This document shows positions 9,244-21,800 of a stretch of DNA of 61,322 nt, piece after piece. The stretch comes from Vitrella brassicaformis. Its lineage: Eukaryota > Sar > Vitrellaceae. The stretch's first letter is position 1, and every line of letters starts with the position of its first letter. The notes beneath the pieces were generated by a model. That model saw only the letters and a list, made by a program, of their open reading frames with translations. It did not search any database and was not told where the DNA came from. Both the position numbers and the translations under genes were made by a program. The stretch spans positions 1 through 61,322 of the forward strand of contig CDMY01000512.1 of assembly GCA_001179505.1 (NCBI GenBank), in the 5' to 3' direction.

Positions 9244-12200
9244 ATGGATGTCCAGCCTCTCCACGCCCCTGCATCCATGATCAGGCATCCGCCGACGGTG
9301 AGCCATCACGCCCCCACGCCGCTTTCTTTGGCCATGCGGAAAGCGGCCGGCGTGCATTCCATGCCTGGCGGGCACAACTCGGCGGCCTCAGTGGCGACCC
9401 TGGGCACCACGGAGAGCGTCCCGTTGAGAAGAGTTAGAGAAATCCTTCAGAAACGAGGCGACGAGAGGTATGGAGGGGATGGGCTGCCACTGGGTGATGG
9501 GTCGTCTGCGTTGTTGCGTAATGGCGGTTGATTTGTGGTTTATGTTGCGTTCGTTTGCTGCAGGACAGAGGATGAGATAAGGCATGTGTTCAACTACATG
9601 GAATTGAATCTCGACTGCGCGTTCCTCAAGAAGCTCGACCGCAATGTGCGCATCGAGTGCTGCCGGCGATATGCTTACGAGGCGTGCTTGGCAGGACAGA
9701 ATGTCTTCCTGGAGGGAGACGACGGATCTACCTTCTACGTCATCCTGCAAGGCAACGAGACGACACTAATGCCAAGGTTTCCACACAAGTGACCGTGTCT
9801 CTGCTTTGCAGGCAGCGTGTCGGTCTACATCGCCGACCGCACCGTCGAGGACTCATCCCCTTCCCCGCCACCCCCATTCATTCGGCCAGCAAGAGACAAG
9901 AGAGTCTCCATCACCATGGAGCCGGTCAGCCCCATGCATACATCGCAGATGCTCGCGACACTCAAACGCAAGACCACATCGACCGCCCTGGCCCAGTCGA
10001 GCAAAGTTAATGGGCAGCAGACCGGACGGGACAGTTCCGAGGACAGGGCGAGCCTCAGCTGCAGTCGGCCTGCGTCAGCCAGTGGCGAGAGGGATGCGGC
10101 GGAGCGGCCAATGCTTTGGAGGGGGCTGACGCGATCGATCACCAGGATGATGACCAGGTCGCCCACCATGCTCACCGAGAGCAGAATGGGTGAGCTGGTG
10201 TCAGTGGCACCGGTGATGTGGATGTTTTGTTGGATGCTGCAGACCATCCGAGCCCCAGGATGCGCCGAGGTCCGACCAACCCTTCGCAGATGAAGTTGGT
10301 GGCCAAGATGAAGGAGGGCGACGCATTCGGGGAAATGGCACTCCAGACAGACGGCAAAAGGTATGCATGCTGGCTGCTCTGCTTGCTCGTCTTCATTGGC
10401 GAGCAGATGATCCTTGTTGGTTTTCTTTGTGTCGTGTCAGAAAGGCCACCATCCATGCCGACACTGACTGCCAGTTCGCCACACTCGAGAGAGACGACTA
10501 CAAGGTCAAAACAGGAATGCAGCGCTCTCCAGCGACGCTGTGTGGATATGAGGTGTTGCGTACGCATGTGGTGCGACATGCCATGCAGAGCGTGTTGTCT
10601 GAGTTCATGACCCGGCAGCATCAGCGCAAGGTCGCCTTCCTCGCACTCGTTCCTCTCTTTGCTGAGTGGAGCCCGACCTCGCTTGACCGACTCGCCAACG
10701 CCATATATACTCGCGAGTGCAAGAGAGGCGACATCATATACTCTCAGGGCGACCACCCGTCAGAAATATTCCTCGTCAAGGAAGGCGATTTTCAGGTCAA
10801 AAACAGAAGCAGCGACAAGACGGCGTGAATCAATCAGGTCTGTCTGTCTGTCTGTCTGGACAGATGCGCAAGAGCGTCAGCCGCAAGCGGCCGTTGGATC
10901 GTCAGCTTGAGTCAATGCGTCGAGTGGAGATGAAGACGCCAGGCAGGCCTCGCTCGCCATCGCCGTCACAGGCCAAGGTGAACAAGGACGGCGAGAGGAC
11001 CAAAGGAGGCGGAGCCAAGCAGCAGATGGACACCGATGGCAGTGTGGCGGTGGCGCTGCTTGGCAAGCCGCAGTTCTTCGGCTTTGAGGAGTATGTGGCG
11101 GGAGGGCCGGCGAGGCCGAGGTTCTCGACAGTGCTGTGTGCATCGGGTGGGTGAGGGAGGGACACCACAAACACAGTCCAATGTACTGCACATGACCTTT
11201 TTCTCATACGGCTGGTGTCTCTGTGCGTTTGTTTGTAGGGCACGGAGAGGTGAGTGCCAGACGATTGTGCTGAAATGCGCCGCAATCAATGCATTTTTGT
11301 CTGCAGTTGTTGTCGCTGCCCGGCAACCAGCTAATCAGCCGTCTGGATCTCTCTCGCAGAAGATTTCTCGCTAACGCAAAGGAGGCAGCCCAAGACTTCA
11401 ACCTGTCAGTCCGTCACAATTTTGCATAACACATGCTCGCAAACCAGACAGCTTTTGTGCTTCTCTTCTTCAGGCAGCGGTGGTACCTCTTTGCGCTCAT
11501 TCAGCGTGTCGCCGACATCGTTCAGAAGGTGGGGGCACCGGCAAATATCACCAGCCAATGCAGCCACCATCTTTGCGTCATTCTCTCTGTCCCTTGTGCA
11601 TCCAATCATCCAGTACAGCCCCGCCACCCGATTGTTTATCACGCACTTTGTCCGTCAGAAAGGAGAGAAGATGCAGCTGGCGTTACCACCGCCCGGGGCG
11701 AGTGAGGACGAGAGCGGCACCGGCGATGAGGGCGAGGACAGTGAGGAGGAGCAGGGCGGCAGTGGGAAGGGTGTCCTGCTTTACGAGAGACCCACCGTGA
11801 ACGAAGGGATGAAAAGGAAGCTCAAAAGGAAGGACCGAGTGCTGCAGGTGGGAGAAAAGAATGGAGAGTCCCCATCGGAGAGAGACATATCGATGGATCT
11901 CATGGATCTCATTCCATGTGTGCCCATTTGTGTCTTCAGCGGCGCCACTTTGCCCGTGTCAAGAGGTATAAGGAAGTGGTCAACGCCAACTACCCACCGG
12001 CCTCGCGTCCACACAGCGCCGAGGCCTCTATAGGCCCCTCGAAACTCGGCCCTCGTCAGCAAGTGCTCGAGGCCATCAGTCCCGACCCTCGGGACCTCCA
12101 GCTGGCTACTCAACGGGTGGGTGGCGATGAGAGGAAGCGAAATGCGTTTGCCCCTCCTTTGCACACGTCATGTGTTGCGCACAGCTTTCCAGCGGCGTGT

Positions 12201-14346
12201 CGCGTTTGCTGCCGATCGACGAGCGGCTGAAGTTTGTGGAGCTGCCGCCAGAGTGCAACCCCGACTTCCCGGCAGGCTATCAGGACCCCACCACAGCCGA
12301 CCGCCTCCCATCGACCAAGATCCACGCCGTCCCCAACGGCCGTGTCCGCCTCTCAGGCGGCAAGCGGCTGCAGCTGAAATGCGCCTTCCTCTCACTCGCT
12401 CGAGCACCCGCTGACCAAGAGAGACAGAGGTTGAGCACTGCAGATGCCCGCCCATACATGGAGCAGCCAATGATCAGTCATCCGCCAGTGGCTACCGCAC
12501 GTCCCTCCGCTGCGAAGGAAGAGACAGAAAGGATAGTGGGCAGGGAGGTCACTGCCGCTGCCGTCGTGATACAGGAGGAGAAGCCAGTCCGTGTTTCGAC
12601 GGAGAGGGTCGAGAGGAGGAGGGCCGCGCGGCTGCTGGAGAGAATGGTCAAGAAGGATGTCGTACATTGCGCAAGATCGCCATTCTGGAGCTCACAAAAG
12701 CCAGGTATGCCTCATGCCACATGCCACCCACGCATGTCCGTGTCTCGGCTGTCTCTTTGTCTGTCAGCCAAGGCGCCCCCCGCCCCGGCCTTCGCCCGCT
12801 GGACGGACACGGAGGCGGCAGCGAGTCAGAGCCAGGGGCTGGGTCAGCACCCCGCCCTGTCGATGAGCGTGACGGATGAGTCCCCGCGGTCCAGGATGCT
12901 GAGGGAGAAGGCACAGGAGAAATTCTCACTCATGATGGGCGGATTTGTCATGCCGCACGCAAGGTGGGTGCCAGCCAGAGCCAGTTGTGCCAGAGGATGT
13001 GTCCTTTCGTCCGTGCTGTCCTTTCAGGTACCGTGAGGGCCGCATTCCTGACCTGCGAGGGATCGCGGACACGTGCATTGGGCCTCTGACGTCACTCCCG
13101 CCCCCCCTCATCACGTAACTGAGAAGAGATGCAGATGCAGAAGCAGGCCTTGTGTTCGTTGCTTGTCTTCAGTGATCAGTCGGCTCGGCGCCGGTCTTCT
13201 GCGGTGGCGAGTGCGGTCAGCTCGTCAGTCGTCTTGAGCAGGAGGAGCAGCGCCGCCGTGGGCGGCATGACCAAACAAATCAGCTTCAACCTCCAAAAAG
13301 GGGCAGCTGGTATGAGACACATACGTCTCTCGAGCATCCTCTCTATTCGATTGTATGAGCGTCTCTTCTCTGCAGCCGAGTCGCCCACGAGCAAGCGCAT
13401 CAGCCTTAGCCGGCTCAACAGCGGCACACTGGCCCGATTGAACCTGCTCAGGCAGTACGCCAACCAGCCGTCGGGCAGCCAGTTTCTGATGCAGGCACTG
13501 GACGAGATGAAAGCAGAGGAGCAGGAGGGGGAGGAGGCGGAAGCCTCAAGTGAAGAAACAGAGGCCAAGAAACCTGCAGCAGTGAAGACAGAGGACACAG
13601 CAGCCGGTGGGCAGCCTGCCGAGCTAGACGAGACGTGGAAGGCCAAGCCGGCAGACACGGTAAGCTGATAGCAACAAACGTGCATCCAATTTCTCTCTGT
13701 CGTCCTGCATCCGTGAATGCAGGTCCGCAGCCCGAGTCGCTTTACTCGCCCCTCCCCTCCCTCTCTGCCGCTCACCCAGCGATCCCTCAGACACACGCCG
13801 ATGTCCTCACCCACATCACGGCAGACCTCCCCCCGGCCGCCACTCGAGGGCCCAACGTCCATCCACACCGATGAGGGCTCAGCCGCGGGCTCCGCGCAGC
13901 ACGACGAAAGCGCGACTGAGAGGTCTGTGTCTCCAATCATGGCCACTCAAAACAGGCCGGGCCGGCTGAGCGCTAGTGTGGTGCTTATCCCTTCACCGAA
14001 GAGGCAGCCCGCGGCGGCGAGGGCAAGGGAGAAGAGAAGAAGGACGACCGCGGCGGCGAAAAAGGCGTCTCCCAAGAGGCCCCCGAAGAGCCCGACGTAT
14101 CAGTCTCTCTGCGAACAGGCCCTCATAGCCCTGTCTCAGCATCCATCCCAGTCACCCGTCGTGCCCCGGGCGGACATCTTCAGCACAAGGCCACACTCAG
14201 AGTACCGGGACAAAAGGAGCCCCTCGACAATAAGACCGCCGCCTCCGAAGAATGAGACGGTCGCCCTGTACAACTTCCAGTACCGAGATGCGTTTCGGCT
14301 GATGGACGAGAGGAAGAGTCTGAGGGGCAACCTGACATTCAGATAG
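9244..14346 (+). CDS. Large protein with two cyclic-nucleotide-binding domains
   Basis: Many exons from ATG 9244 to stop at 14344-14346. The first CNB domain starts near 9600 (FNYMELNLDCAFLKKL, then GSTFYVILQGSVSVYI) and is interrupted by a disordered Ser/Pro insert of roughly 130 residues. It resumes at about 10293 with the phosphate-binding cassette FGEMALQTDGKRKATI, where the Glu and Arg that contact the cyclic phosphate are present. A second CNB domain follows (LVPLFAEWSPTSLDRLANAI, then GDIIYSQGDHPSEIFLVKEG, near 10650-10797). After it come a basic segment and a long Pro/Ser/Arg-rich C-terminal half (12000-14346) with no domain I know. The intron at 9752-9811 seems to have a GC donor. 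No kinase or channel domain is seen. The C-terminal half could be a separate gene. The neighbouring dynein suggests, weakly, a flagellar role. Confidence 0.7.
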
Positions 14347-14943
14347 CGAGACACATAGTTGGTTGCGGTCGTTTTGCGTGTACCTGCTCGCTGGGAGGTG
14401 GCTGTATGTGTGCATGGTGCATTAATACATGCATTTGTACGTGCATATATTCGTGTTATAGCAGCAGCGACAGATGTCCTCTTTTGACAGCCATGGTTGA
14501 CTCATTTCTGTGTGAATGCAATTCAGCGTCCACCACAAGAATCGACCGAAGGCACGGAAACGGAGTCACAAACGTCGTCGAATATAAAACGTAGGCAGTG
14601 ATATATACGGCATCACCCACCCAGCCGCACCACACATACCAAAAAGCACCCACATGCAGCCACCCCGTCAGTTCCTTGCGCTCCGTCTAGATCAGTGCAA
14701 AAATGTGACATCACTGAGTGACGATGACGTCCATTTCACTGTGAGTCGCCATAACGTACGTACGCTCATGCATCCATCCCATCCATCAGTCAGTCAGTCA
14801 GTCGGCATGCCTTAGCATGCCATGCCTTGCTCGCCGGCATCGATCGCATCTATCCACACATGAATGAATGAAGCCCCACACGCCCTCCCCTCCCCCCCCT
14901 ATCCACACGTACACATGCGCACCTCGTCCGTCATATTCATTCG
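14347..14943. other. Intergenic, no gene seen
   Basis: About 600 bp between convergent 3' ends. It contains (gtac)n-like sequence near 14755-14765, a (cagt)n run near 14787-14803 and palindromic catgc stretches near 14808-14825. A 62-aa plus-strand frame at 14406 has no family resemblance and is not supported. Confidence 0.4.
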
Positions 14944-15606
14944 TCATATATAGTAGTAGAATTCCCCCTCTTGTTCGTTCGTTGATCTCCGGCTGTCGCA
15001 CCGCCGAGGCCCCGCCACCACACGACCCACGCCACGCCCAGCTTCTCTCTCAGGCACATATATCCTCCCTCTTGACGCCAACCACCACGCACACCACACC
15101 ACACCACCGGTGGGCAGCACCGCACCGGGCCCCGCTCCCGCTCTCCCAGGCCTCCTCGTCCTTGACGTCCGCCATCCAGCCGGCCCGGCTCGTGAGTGAG
15201 TGGCGCATGAGAGGGGTCGCAGCACCTCATCTTCAAAGTCCCCGGCCCTGAATTGAGCCCGAAACAAATGCCTGCACACGCATGTAACGCATCATACAGA
15301 TGGTGTGACGTCGTCCTTTTGCATGCATGCATGGAGATCTCCCTCGTGCACTTACTTGAACTTGTCGATGTCCTTACTGGCGAGGTCCACGGGCCCTATC
15401 ACGATGTCGCCCCGTCTGCCATTGCAGTCCTTCTCAAACAGCGTCGCCCGGAGGCTGACACTCTTGCCATGGTCGCCCTCGACCACCAGAATCCCCTCCC
15501 GCCGCTCCCATTTGTACCACCACCCCTCCCGATATGAAGCGCCGAAGCACTTGCTCGTGCTCATGATGGTGGTTTGCAGCGGTCGTGTGGTCCGCGGTTT
15601 CTGCAT
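14944..15606 (-). CDS. Small hypothetical protein
   Basis: Two candidate exons, 15606-15356 and 15271-14944, are joined across an 84-nt gtaagt...gtgcag intron in phase 2, giving about 192 aa. The first exon looks protein-like: CFGASYREGWWYKWERREG, then VSLRATLFEKDCNGRRGDIV. The latter stretch is vaguely reminiscent of the late strands of a C2 domain, but calcium ligands are not convincing. The second exon becomes Arg/Gly-rich and low in quality, and a further intron may remove part of it, so the C-terminus is doubtful. A second Met at 15564 is an alternative start. It is divergent from the dynein gene (start codons 272 bp apart). Confidence 0.4.
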
Positions 15607-15878
15607 GGACGATCTCCCCGGTTCTTCGCAATTTATTGGGTTTTCGCCCGTCTCTGCAGATGGATTCTCGCCACAAATCGGTGGTACATGTGCATGAGGG
15701 AAATGCCGTGCTGCGTTCCTTCCTTCAATTTTGTGTGATGTAGTGATGTGTTCATGAGGCCGCATTCTCCGTGTGTGCACAACACGGCCCTTTATGCTTT
15801 CAATCCTTTAGCTCTTGACACAAATAATCGTGGCGGCCCCCCCGTGCCCCCCAGTCTCACTCCTGACTTCCCCGCAAG

Positions 15879-18800
15879 ATGACGAGCCACGTTCCGTTGT
15901 CGCCAGTCCCGCCGATTGGCTCGCCATTCACAGCTGAGCAGACTCAGCAGAAGCGGACCGACGATGGCATTCTCAGACAGACACACGTTGCATCCTCCCT
16001 CAGGTGATGTACGAACACGCTGTATACACCCATGCGCCAACTCATCGATGTGTTTTCCTGACATCACCAGGACGACCGAGCACCAGAAGATGGAGCGCGT
16101 CTATCGCCTGGACCCGCAGAAGGCGCATCGGCGCCGCCTGTTCCGTTTCGACGCCTCCGAGCTGGAGAGCTATGCAATGGCCACCTTCCTCAAACCCACA
16201 AGAGTCGCCCCTCCACAGCCAGGTGCCGCTGCCCAAGCGACCACACCCGATGAGGGGCGGAAGCCCATCAAGAGCAGCGGTCTGGCCGCCATGGCTCGAA
16301 TGCAGAAGGACGCAAAGGAGAAGGAGGCCAAGAAGGAGACCAAGCTGCCGTCACACGTGCAGCTGCTGCAGACCATCTACATGGCGCAGACGGGCAAAGC
16401 GGAAGGCGCGAAGCCAATAGAAGGGCAGGGCGTCATTGCCGAGCTGGAGGGAGAGGGTGTGGAGGAGGTTCCCGAAGGGAGGTCGTCTCTCGTCGCCGCA
16501 TTTGCGCAGGAGCAGGTGGATGAAGAGGAGCTCTTGAGGCAGGAGCTCGCCAAGCTCAAAACGGGCGAGGACGCAATTGCTTTCTTTGCTAAAAACGGAT
16601 CCACCACACCGGTGAGACAGACACAGCCCAACCAGCAGATGATTTTCAGGCGAAGGGCACGTGTGTGTCATGCTTTGTCTCCCCCTCTTGTGGGCGCAAG
16701 TGTAGGTGAAGTTTGTGTATTGCAATCGGCGTGTGACTGAGGAGGGCGATTTTCAGCCGTGCAGCCTGGTGGTGGTGCCCGAGGCCGACATCAACCCCGA
16801 GTACTTCACCATCAGCTCCAGCGGTGTCGTGCATGTGTGCCCTCAGCGGCCCAGCGAATACGTGTCACTCAGCGAATGGATGCACCAATCGCTCATGTTC
16901 TCAGTCCTCAGGTGGGGGAGCAGCGACGGACAGGGACAATTGGCAGATATTCTTTTCTCTGTCACTCCGTGACATCCAGATCGATGGTATTTTTCAAGCA
17001 TTTTCTCATCGGCAAACTCTTCAGACAATGGCAGAATAACGCTCGCTATCAGGTAAAACGGTAACCCCTCAAATTTCTGCCATTTTTGCTCTTTTTGCTG
17101 GCAGGTGTATTTGAAGCAGCGCAAGACATTGACCCGGCGTTTGTTCCTCGCCAAGCCCGTGTTTGTGGCTCCTTTGCTCAACATTCACTCCATCATGCAC
17201 GACACTGGCAACGTGAGTATGAGTCGTTCGCGCATACGTGTCTGTCATCACCTTACATTGTGCTTGGCCGCTGCAGGTGCGCGTGATGCACATAGCCCAC
17301 TCTCAGCATGATCTGCATCAGTTTGCCGAGGCGCAGTCCAACCAGCGGTCGAATCCGCAGAACGGTGCGGCCAAAGAGTTTGAGACCCGACAGGAGCAGC
17401 TCATCGGCATTCTCGATAAGGTAAGTGAGACATAAAAGGCATTTGAGCCATGATGTGGATGTTTGAGTGTACATTGCCTCAGGTTGTGGCTGAGGTGCAT
17501 GCGAGCACTCAGCTGCCCGAGGAGCACCCGCTCGATTTCAAGTCGTCCAAAAAAGTCAAACCGATGGTCCAAGAAAAGGAAGAAGGTGCGCAAGAATACT
17601 TCTGAAGCCATTTCCGCAACTCTTGGCTTGCTTTTCCTCAACAGCAAAGGAGCGGGCCCGCAGATTGCGTTTGGCTGCATTGGATGAGTCTCTTCTCGGC
17701 GATTTCATTCGTCTGGTGGATTACAAGCTGTCGAGTCAGCTGGTGCACGTTGTGCTGACTGCCGGAAGAGATTTTCTGGATCGCTTGGGCACTGCTGAGT
17801 CCTCGGTGAAGCTCTTCTCTGTTACCGTCAAGTTCGGGCAAGCACGGAAGATGGACTTTGAACCAGGACTCTCGAAGTTCAAGGCAAGGGAAAAGAACCA
17901 CGTCTGCTCGATCTACCGACATGTGTCAATGCATGCACATTGTTCAGGTCATGTTGCATGAGCTGTGGACGGGCACCATCAACCTGGTGGCGTCGGTGCC
18001 TCCCTTCTGTCAGATGAGACAATACGAGGGGTGAGACATGCGAGGGGAGGCTCGTGCGATGACTTGAATGATGCACGGCGATTGCGGCAGGTATGTGCAG
18101 GTGGTGCATCCTCAGTCGGTGGAAACCCTTTTGCTCAACGATGAAGTCTTCAGTGCGACACAGGTCAGTCAGATGTGCCGGCGGGCCACTGTCACACGCA
18201 GAGCGTCTCCTCGTTCGCATGCCATGGCCTGCAGGAGCGCGTTGAAAAGCGAATAGTACAGGACTTCGAGAGGGCGCAGAAGTATTGCGACTCATACTTC
18301 GCCATGTACAGGTCAAATTCAGCACAAACAGCTTTCCAATCTGAAAGAGCACAAATGATCGATTTGCAATATATGGGTTCAGGCGCATCTACGATTTCGA
18401 GAAGCAGTGGGACGAGACGGCCTTCTTCGAGCGCAAGCTGACGCATGCGAGTCTGTCGCGGGAGATGGGGCTCATGCGTGACTTCGAGGAGGACCTCGAG
18501 AAGCTCAAGCAGACACACATATTCGGGGTCGGTGCGAGAAGGAGAAACGTATGTGTGTCCGTGTGCATGGGTGGTTTGTGGGTCGCAGGTGTTGTCTGTT
18601 GAGGCGAGGACACTCAAGATGAATCTGGTCCCCGTTGCAGAGAAGGCACTCGCGGCCATGAAGATTGTTCTCATTCAAATGGCACGCGAGAAGGTGATGA
18701 CAATCCATAGCATACACACGTATATGCATTCGCTCTCAATGTGTTCATCAGGCTGCGGCGTTGGTCAATCGCTTCACGTCCGTCAACAAACTTCTGGACG

Positions 18801-21800
18801 AGCGGCCGGCTAAGTTGGCAAACTATGCCGACTTTGTCCGCAACTTCCAGGAGATCAAAGACCAGCTCGAGTCCCTTGATGAAGAGAAGAGCAATGTCGA
18901 GGAAATGTATTCGCTCCTCAAGCAGTATGACGTCAGGGTAAGCAGAGACACGGGATGTGTCCTCTGCCATTCCGACCAATTGCTCATTGCTTGCTGCTTC
19001 ATCTGTGCAGGTGCCCCTTGATGACACCATTCAGCTGGAGACACTCAATCAGAAGGCGTCAGAGTTCGAGAAACAGAAACTCCTCGAGGCTTCCGAACAC
19101 ATCAGGTACCCCAAATATGTTATGTCTTCCCGCGAGCGCCCACGCATCCTTCACCTCGGCTGTGTGCAGGGAGAACATGACAGACATGGTCCTGGACCTC
19201 CGCCAGAAGTCACAGAAAGTCGAGGAGGACATGCTCAACCTGGCACACGATCTGCAGCAAGGCATGTTTGTCGACGAGGAGGCCATCGTCAACGCTGCGG
19301 AGGTCAGGGAGGAGCTTACGAAGCTCGAGGACCAGCTGCAGAAGCTCGATCAGCGTGCATCCAACTACAGGGAGCTGCAACAGCTCTTCAAGACGCCCGA
19401 GCAGGTGGGACGGACCGCAAATACACATGCATACATCTGCTTGCACGCCTTTCGTTTGCCTCCAGTTCGCGTTCAAAGAGACTGAAGAGACCAGGAAGCT
19501 CTTCGCGCTCAAGCAGAAGCTCTGGGACACCATTGCCGAGTGGCAGGAGGCCACCAAGCAGGTGTCAAAACAGACGCGCGAGCTTGACGTGACACGGCTT
19601 GACGATGCACAAATGTGTCTTTTCTTTGCGTGCCATTCAGTGGTACTATGACGAGTTCTCTAAGCTTGACGTGGAAGACACAAACAAGAAGGTCCAGGAG
19701 TACTTCAAAAACGTCTATTCACTGGCCAAATCCCTCAACAATGTAAGACTCAGACAAACATAAGATATTGCATATGTCTGTCCTATCCATCGTTCAGGAT
19801 CCAGTAGTGACTCGCTTGAAGGAGATGATTGGTGAGTGGCGCGACCGAATGCCCACAATTCTGGAGCTCGGTAACCCCGCGCTGAGGCCCCGACACTGGG
19901 AGAAGATCTTCAAAGAGATCAAGTCAGTCAACAAATGCTAATTTGTGTCTCCCTACGAAGCTTCTTTGTCTATCCTGTTGCAGGATGGCATACGTCAGCC
20001 CCGCTCAGTCGTTCTTCCTCAAGAAACTGGAAGAGAACGACATCTTCAGCAAATACCAGTTCGTGGCGGAGGTATCGGGCATTGCATCTGGCGAGTTCGC
20101 TCTTGAGCAGCAGCTCGACAAGATCCGAGGCATCTGGGCCGACGCTGAGCTCATTGTGCAGCCCCATCGCGAGAGCCAGACGTGTTTTGTGCTGGGAGAC
20201 ATCACTGAAATCATCGCCATTCTTGAAGACCACACAGTCACCGTGCAGACCATGATGGGCAGCAGGTGAGACGAAGCGAGAATTGTGACACCCATGCGGA
20301 AGCGTTTGTGTGTGCGTGTCTGCTTGGAAGGTTCATTGCTGGCATCCGCGCTCAAGTGGAGGAGTGGGAGAGGAAACTGAATCTGACGTCAGATGTGCTC
20401 GGTAGGTATGGTGGACGCACATGCTCACAAAGCCGTGTATCCACGCCCTTTGTGTGCAGACGAGTGGATTCAGGTGCAACGGGCATGGATGTATCTGGAG
20501 AACATCTTTTCGGCCGAAGACATCCAGAAGCAGCTTCCTGCAGAGTCAGCAAAGTTTATGCAAGTCGACAAGTTCTGGAAGGACCTGCTGAAGCGGGTGC
20601 GGCAATCGTACAAGAACGTTATCCAGGCAGTATCGCAGCCAGACCTGCTCAAGAAGCTCCAGTGGGCCAACAAGACGCTGGAGGAAGTGCAAAAGAGCCT
20701 TGAGGACTACCTTGAGACGAAGCGAGCTGCCTTCCCCCGCTTCTACTTCCTGTCTAACGACGAGCTGCTGTCCATCTTATCGCAGACACGCAATCCGCAT
20801 GCCGTCCAGGAGCATCTGTCCAAATGCTTCGACGCCATGCACAGGATCAAGTTCACCGACGAGCCGAAGTCTGTTACTGTGGAGGGCATGAAGAGCATCG
20901 AGGGCGAGTATGTCCCGTTCGCCTCTCAGGTCATGGCGCAAGGTCCAGTGGAAGGCTGGCTCACCAAGATCGAGGAGCAGATGAGACAGGGACTGTACGA
21001 GCAAAGCAAGTCTGCTTGGAAGGATTACCCTGAGGATGCCCTCAACCGCCAGGAGTGGCTCTTTGCATACCCCGCACAGACCATTCTCGTATGAAACCAG
21101 ACACGCCCGCTTGACACACGTTTGATGAGTGTCCTTGTATGTTCAGATGGTTGATCTGATCTACTGGACTTTCGACGTCGAGACAGCGCTCAACAACATC
21201 AGCACCAACAAGGACCCACAGGCCATGGAGACATTCTTTGAATTTATGAAGTCACAAATCTCAAAGTGCGAGTGATGAGCGAGAAGGGTTGATGCACACA
21301 CACACAAATGCTTTGTGTAGGTCTGTGGCGTTGGTGCGGTCCAACCTGACGAAGCTGCAGCGCAAAATGATGGGTGCCCTCATTGTGCTGGATGTGCATG
21401 CGAGAGACGTCGTCAGAACCATGGTCAGTCGGCTGCAAGACAGTCGCCACATGCATCACAGGGATCGACGGGCGTACGGCTGTGTCTCATACAGATACTG
21501 GAGAAGTGCAGTTCTGTGAACGACTTTGAGTGGACCAAGCAGCTCCGGTACTACTGGGAGGCGGAGATCGACAACTGCACCGCTCGTCAGACAAACACGC
21601 GATTCCTTTACGCCTTCGAGTATCTCGGCAACACACCCCGCCTCGTGATCACTCCCCTGACAGACAAGTGCTACATGACCCTCACGGGCGCACTCCACCT
21701 CAACTATGGCGGGGCGCCTGCCGGGCCGGCAGGAACAGGTGAAAGCACTGGCTCTTGCGATAACCTGCCTAGACACACATTGTCACTGCTCAGGGAAGAC

